A program made the position numbers and the translations under genes. Shown here piece after piece: positions 12,199 through 18,627 of a stretch of DNA of 20,184 nucleotides (positions are counted from its first letter, which is position 1; each line of letters begins with the position of its first letter). Source of the stretch: a virus; IMG/VR virus record IMGVR_UViG_3300032236_000469, positions 1 through 20,184 of that record; one strand, 5' to 3'. Below the pieces are notes generated by a model, which did no database searches, was not told the DNA's origin, and was given only the letters and a program-made list of their open reading frames with translations.

Positions 12199-13890
12199 AT
12201 GTCCGAAGCCCCAAAGAAATCGCAAAAGCAACAAGTCATCACCCGACTTGGTCAGCTCAAGGCCGAGCGTGCAACGTGGTTCGCACACTGGCAAGAGATC
12301 ACCACCTACTTACTGCCACGCCAGGGTCGCTACTTTAGGCAAGACCACAACAAAGGCTGGAAGCGCAACAACTCGATCTTTGACAACACCGGCACACGCG
12401 CGCTCTACACGCTGGCCGCGGGCCTCATGGGTGGTTTGACATCACCCGCACGTCCTTGGTTTCGCTTGGGTGTGGATGATCCTGATTTGATGAAGAGCGC
12501 CGCGGTCAAAGATTGGCTCTCGACCGCCACGACCGCGATGCTCGATGTGTTCGCACGCTCGAACGTGTACCGCGCACTGTCCTCGATGTACTTGGAGCTC
12601 GGCTCATTTGGTACAGCCGCGGCCATCGTGGTCGAAGACTACGAGAACGTGATCCACCTGTTCCCACTGACGGCCGGCGAGTATTGCATCGCCACCGATT
12701 GGAAGGGCAACGTGTGCACGCTCTATCGCGAGTTCGAGAAGCCCGTCGGTGAGATCGTCAAAGAGTTCGGCTACGACAACTGCTCAACGCAAGTGCAAAA
12801 CCTGTACGACCGCGGGTCCCTGGATCAGTGGATCCCGATCGTGCATGCGATCGAGCCACGCGCAGATCGTGACGCTGCCAAAGCGGACGCGCTCAACATG
12901 CCTTGGAAGTCGGTGTACTACGAGTTGTCTGGTCGCGAAGATAAGACACTGCGTGAGTCTGGCTTCAAACGATTTAACGTGCTCGCACCTCGCTGGGACG
13001 TGGCCGGCGGTGACATCTACGGCAACAGCCCTGGCATGGAAGCACTGGGCGACATCAAACAATTGCAACAAGAGCAGCTGCGCAAATCGCAGGGTATCGA
13101 CTACATGACGAACCCGCCGCTGCAAGTGCCAACCAACCTCAAGAACCGCGACGTCGATCGTCTGCCTGGTGGCGTGACCTATCGCGACAGCTCGGGCAAC
13201 GGCGACAAGATCGAATCGATGTTCGATGTGCGCTTGGACATGAACCACTTGCTGGCCGACATCCAAGACGTGCGTCAACGCATTCGTGGCTCGTTCTACG
13301 CAGACATGTTCTTGATGCTGCAAAACGATGTGGACACGCGCAAGACCGCCACCGAAGTGGCCGAGCTGCACGAAGAGAAGATGCTCATGCTCGGCCCCGT
13401 GCTCGAGCGCTTGCATAACGAATTGCTCACACCGCTGATCGACATCACGTTTGATCGCATGATGGAGGCAGGCATCTTGCCGCCACCACCCGAAGAGCTG
13501 CAAGGCCAGGATCTGAACATCGAGCTCGTCTCCATGTTGGCCCAGGCCCAGCGCGCGATCGCAACCAACGGCGTGGACCGCTTTGTCAACAACCTGGTGG
13601 CGCTGGCGCAAAGCAAGCCCGAGGTGCTGGACAAACTGAACGTGGACTATTGGGCCGACACCTACAGCGACATGCTCGGTGTGGATCCCAAATTGCTTGT
13701 GCCCGAAGACCAGGTGCAAGCGATCCGACAACAACGTGCGCAGGCCCAGGCCCAAGCACAACAAGCCGCAGCAATGGAACAAGCTGCTGGCGCTGCAAAC
13801 AAGCTGGGGAACACCCCGACTCAAGGTGGCACGAGCACCGGACTCGATGACGCCATTGGCATGTTTTCCGGCTACACACAAGGAGCTTAA
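12199..13890 (+). CDS. Portal protein (podovirus head-to-tail connector)
   Basis: 563-aa portal of the T7 gp8-like head-tail connector family. It forms the ring at the capsid vertex through which DNA passes. Family features: 'ERATWFAHWQEITTYLLPRQGRYF', 'NTGTRALYTLAAGLMGGLTSPARPWFRL', 'LGSFGTAAAIVVED', 'YGNSPGMEALGDIKQLQQEQ', and 'TATEVAELHEEKMLMLGPVLERLHNELLTPL'. Residues about 510-540 are a Gln/Ala-rich helix ('AQAQAQQAAAMEQAA') and the C-terminus is flexible. Length is close to T7 gp8 (536 aa). The start lacks a clear ribosome-binding site and follows the upstream stop by 3 bases, so reinitiation is likely. Confidence 0.95.
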   Translation: MSEAPKKSQKQQVITRLGQLKAERATWFAHWQEITTYLLPRQGRYFRQDHNKGWKRNNSIFDNTGTRALYTLAAGLMGGLTSPARPWFRLGVDDPDLMKSAAVKDWLSTATTAMLDVFARSNVYRALSSMYLELGSFGTAAAIVVEDYENVIHLFPLTAGEYCIATDWKGNVCTLYREFEKPVGEIVKEFGYDNCSTQVQNLYDRGSLDQWIPIVHAIEPRADRDAAKADALNMPWKSVYYELSGREDKTLRESGFKRFNVLAPRWDVAGGDIYGNSPGMEALGDIKQLQQEQLRKSQGIDYMTNPPLQVPTNLKNRDVDRLPGGVTYRDSSGNGDKIESMFDVRLDMNHLLADIQDVRQRIRGSFYADMFLMLQNDVDTRKTATEVAELHEEKMLMLGPVLERLHNELLTPLIDITFDRMMEAGILPPPPEELQGQDLNIELVSMLAQAQRAIATNGVDRFVNNLVALAQSKPEVLDKLNVDYWADTYSDMLGVDPKLLVPEDQVQAIRQQRAQAQAQAQQAAAMEQAAGAANKLGNTPTQGGTSTGLDDAIGMFSGYTQGA

Positions 13891-13892
13891 TC

Positions 13893-14207
13893 ATGGGCAT
13901 GAAATTTACCGCCGCCACCATCAGCGGCACAGGCTATTCCAACTCACACGAGTACGACGGCTATCCGATCACACCAAACGACACGCTGACAACTTACCAA
14001 GCGCAAGTGCCACAACTGAACGGCAACGTGCAGCGCGGCGACGCACTGTATGTGACCGGCGCAGGCAACATCGCGATCAAACTGAACAGCGCCGGCGACA
14101 CCGCCTCGTTAACTGAGTCGGCCAACACTTTGGTCCCGATCGCTGCGCATCAAATCCTGGCAACCGGTACGACTGCGACCGGCTTGTACATGCTCTTTCG
14201 TCTGTGA
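13893..14207 (+). CDS. Small beta-rich hypothetical head protein
   Basis: 104-aa protein starting MGMKFTAATISGTGYSNSHEY, rich in Thr, Gly, Asn and Ala with no charged clusters. It has repeated short strands ('GDALYVTGAGNIAIKLNSAGDTASLT', 'GTTATGLYMLFRL'), consistent with a virion surface or decoration protein. Not recognised as a defined family. AAGGAG precedes the ATG; Met3 is an alternative start. It lies between portal and another beta-rich protein in the head operon. Confidence 0.75.
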   Translation: MGMKFTAATISGTGYSNSHEYDGYPITPNDTLTTYQAQVPQLNGNVQRGDALYVTGAGNIAIKLNSAGDTASLTESANTLVPIAAHQILATGTTATGLYMLFRL

Positions 14208-14215
14208 GGTAAATC

Positions 14216-14587
14216 ATGGCAACCGTTGCAGGACAAGACCAACTATTTTTACAAAACCACCGTGTTCGCACTTGGTCACCCTTGACCACGACCAACTCGG
14301 ATGGCGATCCGATCAGCTATGCGTCCAACGGCATGGGCGGCTGCACGTTCCAAGTGAACGGCACGTTCGGCTCGGGCGGCACGCTGATTGTGGAAGGCAG
14401 CAACGACAAGACCAACTGGTACACCTTGAGTGACCAGGCCAACTCGCCCGTGTCGTTCTCGTCAGCCGGTTTGAAAACCGTGCGCGATCAGCCGCTCTAC
14501 ATTCGTCCTCGCTTGAACGGTGGCGACGGCACATCTTCATTGACTGTCGTTGCAGCCTTTCAAAAGACCGCATCGCTTAACGCATAA
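14216..14587 (+). CDS. Beta-sandwich-like hypothetical virion protein
   Basis: 123-aa protein. The core 'GGCTFQVNGTFGSGGTLIVEGSNDKTNWYTLSDQ' is the pattern 'G.F..GGT..LEGSNDGTNW..L', which I recall in immunoglobulin-like or jelly-roll domains of phage head and decoration proteins. It ends 'LYIRPRLNGGDGTSSLTVVAAFQ', also strand-rich. Probably a capsid-surface or structural protein. GAGGT precedes the ATG. No enzymatic motif, signal or membrane segment. Confidence 0.78.
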   Translation: MATVAGQDQLFLQNHRVRTWSPLTTTNSDGDPISYASNGMGGCTFQVNGTFGSGGTLIVEGSNDKTNWYTLSDQANSPVSFSSAGLKTVRDQPLYIRPRLNGGDGTSSLTVVAAFQKTASLNA

Positions 14588-14598
14588 GGAAAAAGCAC

Positions 14599-14925
14599 AT
14601 GGCACAAGTCGACATGAAGATGAGCGCGGAAGAAGTCAAAGAGTACACCGAGCCATCCGTGGGCGATGCACCCGAGTATCCCTACGGCCTGCGCATTTCG
14701 CTTGACGATGATGCGCTCGAAAAGCTGGGCTTGACTCAGCTGCCGGCCGTGGGCACGAAGATGCAACTTTCGGCCACGGTCGAAGTGTGCAGCACGTCTG
14801 CCTACTCCACGCAAGAGGGCGAGTCCGAAGCATCGGTGTCCTTGCAGATCACTGCGATGGAGCTGGGCAGCGCGCAGCAATCGACCAGCGCAGCGTCCAT
14901 GCTGTACGGCGGTGACAACGACTAA
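14599..14925 (+). CDS. Capsid staple-like protein
   Basis: 108-aa protein. The pattern 'MKMSAEEVKEYTEPSVGDAPEYPYGLRISLDDDALEKLGL', then 'LPAVGTKMQLSATVEVCSTSAY', then 'SVSLQITAMEL' matches proteins I recall annotated as capsid staple protein, the epsilon15 gp10-like stabiliser of comparable size (about 111 aa). Such proteins bridge capsid subunits from outside. The identification rests on recalled sequence pattern. AAGGA precedes the ATG. The stop codon TAA is immediately followed by copy 4 of the late promoter-like element. Confidence 0.75.
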   Translation: MAQVDMKMSAEEVKEYTEPSVGDAPEYPYGLRISLDDDALEKLGLTQLPAVGTKMQLSATVEVCSTSAYSTQEGESEASVSLQITAMELGSAQQSTSAASMLYGGDND

Positions 14926-14961
14926 GTTTCCATATCTTGATTGCATAAAACTATATTCCGC
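14926..14961 (+). promoter_or_regulatory. Late promoter-like element, copy 4
   Basis: 36-bp element directly after the TAA stop: GTTTCCATA, then TATATT at 14952-14957 (the best sigma-70-like -10 of the four, five of six), then CCGC. Predicted start at 14964 coincides with the next ATG. Confidence 0.65.
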
Positions 14962-14963
14962 AC

Positions 14964-15284
14964 ATGAAAAAGGACAACTACGACGCCTTTGATTTGCCGT
15001 CTCAAGAGGCGCAACGCAAAGACGCCGAAGAAAAAGCGAAGCTTCGCGCTCGCATCGAGATCGATGACATCAAGTGGGTCATGTCGAACAAACGTGGCCG
15101 TCGCATGATGCACGGCGTGCTCGAGCGTGCGGGAGTTTTCCGGCTGTCGTTTCACACCAATGCGTTGCAAATGGCGTTTAACGAGGGCACGCGCAATGAA
15201 GGATTGGCAGTTCTTGCTCGCTTGATGGAGCACTGCCCCGAGCTGTATTCATTGATGCTAAAGGAGCAAAAAGACGATGAGTGA
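14964..15284 (+). CDS. Bbp19-like phage protein
   Basis: 106-aa, charged, helical protein. 'DDIKWVMSNKRGRRMMHGVLERAGVFRLSFHTNALQMAFNEGTRNEGLAVLARLMEHCPELYSLML' matches the conserved pattern of a small protein encoded just before the scaffold in BPP-1-like phages (Bbp19 in BPP-1, as I recall). Function unknown; likely head assembly. The ATG at 14964 has no ribosome-binding site and lies at position 39 of promoter-like copy 4, the same register as the terminase small subunit, so leaderless translation is likely. Its 3' end overlaps the scaffold gene by 8 bases. Confidence 0.82.
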   Translation: MKKDNYDAFDLPSQEAQRKDAEEKAKLRARIEIDDIKWVMSNKRGRRMMHGVLERAGVFRLSFHTNALQMAFNEGTRNEGLAVLARLMEHCPELYSLMLKEQKDDE

Positions 15285-16005
15285 TTCAATTTCGCAGGAT
15301 GCTGGGAACACACAAACTACCAGCGATGCGCAACCGGTTGCAGGAGCCGTGACTTCGGGCGCGGGGGATCAAACCTCCGCGTCCTCTTCTTCGGTAACTG
15401 CAGCAAATTCGCAGCAGGCGAACGACGGGCAATCCGCAGCAGGTGATACCACCGCCGCGGCCAGCACCGAAGGCGACAAGGGCACGGCAGGCGACACGCC
15501 AGCTGGAGCGCCCGAGAAGTACGAGTTCAAAGCCCCTGACAGCATCGCATTAGACGAAGCTGTGATTGCTGAGTTCTCCACTGTCGCCAAGGAGTTGGGG
15601 TTGCCCCAGGACGCCGCGCAGAAGGTGATAGACAAGCTGGCCCCAAAACTCGCTGAACAGAATGCGCAAGCAATCATGAAGGCGATGGAGACGGCCAACA
15701 CCGATTGGCTCAATGCCGCGAAAGTGGACAAAGAGTTCGGTGGAGAAAAGCTTGACGAAAACCTTGCGGTAGCTCGTAAAGCGTTAGATCGCTTCGGCAC
15801 ACCCGAGTTGCGCAAGCTGTTAGGCCGTTTCGATGCGAAGGACAACCCGACAGGGACAGGGCTGGGCAACCATCCCGAACTGATCAGAGCGTTCGTCAAA
15901 GCGGGACGTGCCATCAGTGAGGACAAGTTTGTGCCTGGCAGCACGCAACCTTCTAAAGGTGAACGCAGCCTCGCCAAATCCCTCTACCCAAATCAACCTG
16001 CTTAA
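15277..16005 (+). CDS. Scaffolding-type head assembly protein
   Basis: 242-aa protein directly upstream of the major capsid gene. Residues about 1-80 are a disordered Ser/Thr/Gln/Ala/Gly region. From residue about 83 ('KYEFKAPDSIALDEAVIAEFSTVAKELGLPQDAAQKVIDKL') it becomes helical and coiled-coil-like, with conserved 'DKEFGGEKLDENLAVARKALDRFGTPELRKLL' and 'GLGNHPELIRAFVKAGRAISED'. This pattern and position are those of podovirus scaffolds, sometimes annotated as peptidases; I see no catalytic motif, so scaffold is preferred. AAAGGAG precedes the ATG, inside the end of the upstream gene. Confidence 0.83.
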   Translation: MSDSISQDAGNTQTTSDAQPVAGAVTSGAGDQTSASSSSVTAANSQQANDGQSAAGDTTAAASTEGDKGTAGDTPAGAPEKYEFKAPDSIALDEAVIAEFSTVAKELGLPQDAAQKVIDKLAPKLAEQNAQAIMKAMETANTDWLNAAKVDKEFGGEKLDENLAVARKALDRFGTPELRKLLGRFDAKDNPTGTGLGNHPELIRAFVKAGRAISEDKFVPGSTQPSKGERSLAKSLYPNQPA

Positions 16006-16020
16006 TGGAGATTTTCTAAA

Positions 16021-17025
16021 ATGGCAACTTTAACTACCGGCGCACTGACCCTAGCTGATTGGGCAAAGCGTCTTGATCCAGATGGCCGCGTTCCCGTCGT
16101 GGCTGAACTCTTGTCTCAATCCAATGAGATCCTCGAAGACTGCGTTTTCCAAGAAGGCAACTTGCCCACTGGTCACCGCGTCACTATCCGCACTGGTTTG
16201 CCAAGCGTCTACTGGCGCTCGTTGAACCAAGGCGTGCCATCCAGCAAGTCGACCACTGCACAAGTGGACGAGTCTGTTGGTATGCTCGAAGCCTACTGCC
16301 GCGTCGACAAAGACTTGGCTGAATTGAACGGCAACACCGCGCAATTCCGTTTGAGCGAAGACACCGCTTTCCTCGAAGCGATGAACCAAACTCAAGCACA
16401 GACCATGTTCTATGGCAACCCCGCAAGCGATCCTCGTCAATACTTGGGCTTGGCCCCACGCTTTGGCACGATCTCTGGTGCTGGTAACGCACAGAACTTG
16501 CTCGACGCTGGCGGCACATCAACCAACAACACCTCCATCTGGTTGGTGGGTTGGGGCGAGAACACCGTGTTCTGCACATTCCCTAAAGGTGCGAAGGCCG
16601 GTTTGACTCACGAAGACATGGGCGTGTTGACTGTGTATGACAGCAACAACAACCCATATCAAGCCTACCAAACCCACTACCAGTGGAAAAACGGCATGGT
16701 CGTGAAAGATTGGCGTTACATCGTGCGCATTTGCAACATCAACACAGCCAACTTGGTAGCCAACACTGCCGCCGCTGACTTGATCGCGCTCATGAGCCGT
16801 GCACTCGATCGCATCCCTAACTTCGGTATGGGCCGCTTCGCGTTCTACATGAACCGCACTGTCTACTCCATCTTGCGCTTGCAAGCTTTGCAAAAGTCCA
16901 ACTACGCATTGAGCGTCGAAAAAGGTTTGAACCAATTCGGTACTCCAATGAGCTGGTTGAACTTCGAGGGTGTTCCATTGCGTCGCGTGGATCAGATCTT
17001 GAACACTGAAGCCCGCGTGGTCTAA
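16021..17025 (+). CDS. Major capsid protein (epsilon15 gp7 / BPP-1 Bbp17 type)
   Basis: 334-aa shell protein, matching the length of epsilon15 gp7 and BPP-1 Bbp17 (about 330-335 aa, HK97 fold). Typical segments: 'LADWAKRLDPDGRVPVVAEL', 'QEGNLPTGHRVTIRTGLPSVYWR', 'FLEAMNQTQAQTMFYGNPASDP', 'GLAPRF', 'WLVGWGENTVFCTFPKGAKAGL', 'YIVRICNINTANL', and 'MGRFAFYMNRTVYSILRLQAL'. No N-terminal pro-domain is evident, fitting a separate scaffold. TGGAG lies 13 bases before the ATG. It follows scaffold and precedes the cement protein, the order of this virus group. Confidence 0.93.
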   Translation: MATLTTGALTLADWAKRLDPDGRVPVVAELLSQSNEILEDCVFQEGNLPTGHRVTIRTGLPSVYWRSLNQGVPSSKSTTAQVDESVGMLEAYCRVDKDLAELNGNTAQFRLSEDTAFLEAMNQTQAQTMFYGNPASDPRQYLGLAPRFGTISGAGNAQNLLDAGGTSTNNTSIWLVGWGENTVFCTFPKGAKAGLTHEDMGVLTVYDSNNNPYQAYQTHYQWKNGMVVKDWRYIVRICNINTANLVANTAAADLIALMSRALDRIPNFGMGRFAFYMNRTVYSILRLQALQKSNYALSVEKGLNQFGTPMSWLNFEGVPLRRVDQILNTEARVV

Positions 17026-17050
17026 CCATAACTTTTAAGGAGTATTCAAC

Positions 17051-17518
17051 ATGATCGTAGATTCCGCTTTAGCCCTAGCCGGCTCTATCTCGGGTAACAC
17101 CGTTACCTTTCAATCTACCAGCGGCACTGATACCAGCGTCTTGTCCACCAACACCGTCGACTTGAGCATCGCTCGCGACATCGGTGAAGGCGGCGATTTG
17201 TATGGTCGCTTTGAAGTTGGTACAGCCGCTTCGGGTGGTACGTCTGTGGAGATGCAAGTCATCGCCGCTGACGCTGCCAACTTGACCGGCAACGTGACTG
17301 TCATCGGCACAACCGGTGCAATCGCTGTGGCCTCTTTGACTGCTGGCGCTCGTTTCGCTTGCGGACTCAACCCACGTTTGGCAACCAAAGGCCAACGCTA
17401 TGTGGGCTTGCGTTTCGTGACAGTGGGCGCTGTGACAGCGTTGACGACTTACGGCGACCTCGGCTTGGAAATCCAAGACGGTCAGAAGTTTTACGGTTCC
17501 GGCTTCGCCGTTCTGTAA
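17051..17518 (+). CDS. Capsid cement protein (Bbp16-like)
   Basis: 155-aa beta-rich protein immediately after the capsid gene, where BPP-1 encodes cement protein Bbp16 (about 140 aa), which binds the capsid exterior. Seen: N-terminal 'MIVDSALALAGSISGN', 'TVDLSIARDIGEGGDLYGRFEVGTAASGGTSVEMQVIAADAANL', and 'GARFACGLNPRLATKGQRYVGLRFVTVGAVTALTTYGDLGLEI'. The 'DIG.G..L...F.V...A...G..V..QV..AD' and 'QRYVGL...V.G' patterns are those of the family as I recall it. A strong AAGGAG precedes the ATG. It should be made in amounts close to the capsid protein. Confidence 0.85.
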   Translation: MIVDSALALAGSISGNTVTFQSTSGTDTSVLSTNTVDLSIARDIGEGGDLYGRFEVGTAASGGTSVEMQVIAADAANLTGNVTVIGTTGAIAVASLTAGARFACGLNPRLATKGQRYVGLRFVTVGAVTALTTYGDLGLEIQDGQKFYGSGFAVL

Positions 17519-17528
17519 TCGTCGCACT

Positions 17529-17554
17529 CGCCGCAACACAAAACACTTGCGGCG
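17529..17554 (+). other. Intergenic hairpin after the capsid/cement genes
   Basis: Perfect 8-bp arms CGCCGCAA and TTGCGGCG around a 10-base A/C-rich loop, 10 bases after the cement stop. There is no T-run, so it is not a standard terminator. It could protect the 3' end of the abundant capsid mRNA or be a processing site; inference only. Confidence 0.55.
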
Positions 17555-17579
17555 GGTGTTCAACCACTAGGAGTAGCTC

Positions 17580-17873
17580 ATGGCTAAATATCGCGTTCGT
17601 TTCACCTCATTCTTGGACAACAAGCTCGTCAATGAAGACGACGTCGTCGATTACGACGGCATCCCTCATGACAACTTGGAGCCATTGGACCAACCCGCAG
17701 AGCAAGCTGCGCAGCAAGCTGCACACGCTGACCTCGAAGCAATCGCTCGCCAAAAGGCCGCGGCTGCTGGTGCAAATCCAGATGATGTGGACACCGCCGC
17801 AGCAACATCAGCCGCTGCAAAAGCTGCAGAGGAAGCTTTGCAACAAAGCGCAGGGGCTGCTGGTTTGGTGTAA
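17580..17873 (+). CDS. Small conserved phage protein between head and tail genes
   Basis: 97-aa protein. The N-terminal 40 residues ('MAKYRVRFTSFLDNKLVNEDDVVDYDGIPHDNLEPLD') follow a pattern seen in small phage proteins ('KY.V...FI.N.LV..GDVV.YDG.P..NLEP'), probably a small beta domain. The C-terminal 55 residues are an Ala/Gln/Glu-rich helix ('EQAAQQAAHADLEAIARQKAAAAG'). Function unknown; possibly head-completion. AGGAG precedes the ATG. A terminator begins 37 bases after its stop, so it is the last gene of the head transcript. Confidence 0.8.
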   Translation: MAKYRVRFTSFLDNKLVNEDDVVDYDGIPHDNLEPLDQPAEQAAQQAAHADLEAIARQKAAAAGANPDDVDTAAATSAAAKAAEEALQQSAGAAGLV

Positions 17874-17909
17874 CGCGGTTCGGCCGTTGGCTGATCTGCA
17901 GTGCCACGG

Positions 17910-17934
17910 ACGGCCCCTACGCGGGGCCGTTTTT
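17910..17934 (+). terminator. Rho-independent terminator between head and tail genes
   Basis: Perfect 8-bp stem ACGGCCCC / GGGGCCGT with loop TACGC; the last T of the stem and the four that follow make a run of five T. It ends the head-gene transcript 16 bases before the next ATG. No late promoter-like element lies between it and the tail gene, so the tail genes depend on read-through, antitermination or an unseen promoter. Confidence 0.85.
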
Positions 17935-17949
17935 CAAGGAGAGTAGGGG

Positions 17950-18627
17950 ATGGCATCAGACGTAGACATTTGCAACCTAGCACTTGCGCACTTGGGCGAC
18001 GTAGCCACAGTGTCAAGTCTTAACCCACCATCGGGTGAAGCGCAGGCGGCGCATTGCGCACGCTTTTATCCGATCGCGCGCGATGCTCTGCTCGAGATGC
18101 ACACCTGGGGTTTTGCCACCGTGCGCATTGCATTGGCATACAACTCAACCAATCCCACATCGACCTGGAAGTATTGCTACGCCGCACCGTCGGACGTGGT
18201 GAACTATCTCGAGGTCCTCGATCCCAAGGCCACCGACGATTATTCGGTAGGCGTGCAGATGGCCGGTGTCGGCCCGTACAGCGCGCCGGTGGTCGGCATG
18301 GGCGTGTATGTGCCCCAAGACTACGCGATCGAATCAGACTACATCACCGGGCAGGATTTGCTGCTCACCAATCAACAAGATGCGGTGCTGCGCTACACGC
18401 GCATCGTCACCGACACCACCAAGTTTTCGCCGCTGTTCACGCTGGTGCTCTCGCATCACCTGGCATCGATGCTGGCCGGCCCTGTGCTCAAAGGGGACGC
18501 TGGCCGCGAAGCTGCCAAGGAGCAGCTCGCCATTGCCAAAGCATTGCAGGCCGAGGCCGAAGGATCGGATGCCAATCAGCGCCGCGTCAAACCTGCACCT
18601 GGTGCAGCTTGGGTGGTCAACCGATGA
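17950..18627 (+). CDS. Tail adaptor / tail tubular protein A-like
   Basis: 225-aa protein similar in pattern to T7 gp11-type adaptors that join portal and tail nozzle. Key features: 'VDICNLALAHLGD' at the start, 'AQAAHCARFYPIARDALLEMHTWGFATVRIALA', 'WKYCYAAPSDVVNYLEVLD', then 'DYITGQDLLLTNQQDAVLRYTRIVTDTTKFSPLFTLVLSHHLASMLAGPVLKGD'. The C-terminus is helical. Length fits the family (T7 gp11 is 196 aa). AAGGAGAG precedes the ATG. The stop overlaps the start of the next tail gene (ATGA). Confidence 0.88.
   Translation: MASDVDICNLALAHLGDVATVSSLNPPSGEAQAAHCARFYPIARDALLEMHTWGFATVRIALAYNSTNPTSTWKYCYAAPSDVVNYLEVLDPKATDDYSVGVQMAGVGPYSAPVVGMGVYVPQDYAIESDYITGQDLLLTNQQDAVLRYTRIVTDTTKFSPLFTLVLSHHLASMLAGPVLKGDAGREAAKEQLAIAKALQAEAEGSDANQRRVKPAPGAAWVVNR

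Noticed and set aside
12784-13881. Long open frame (365 codons) on the minus strand under the portal gene
   Set aside because: It is fully antisense to a clearly recognised portal gene, has a His/Val/Arg/Gln-rich composition typical of reverse-frame shadows, and no ribosome-binding context in an otherwise plus-strand operon.
17027-17062. Possible fifth late promoter-like element (CCATAAC before the cement gene)
   Set aside because: Only CCATAAC matches; the GTTTC part, the -10-like box and the CGC end are absent at the required positions.
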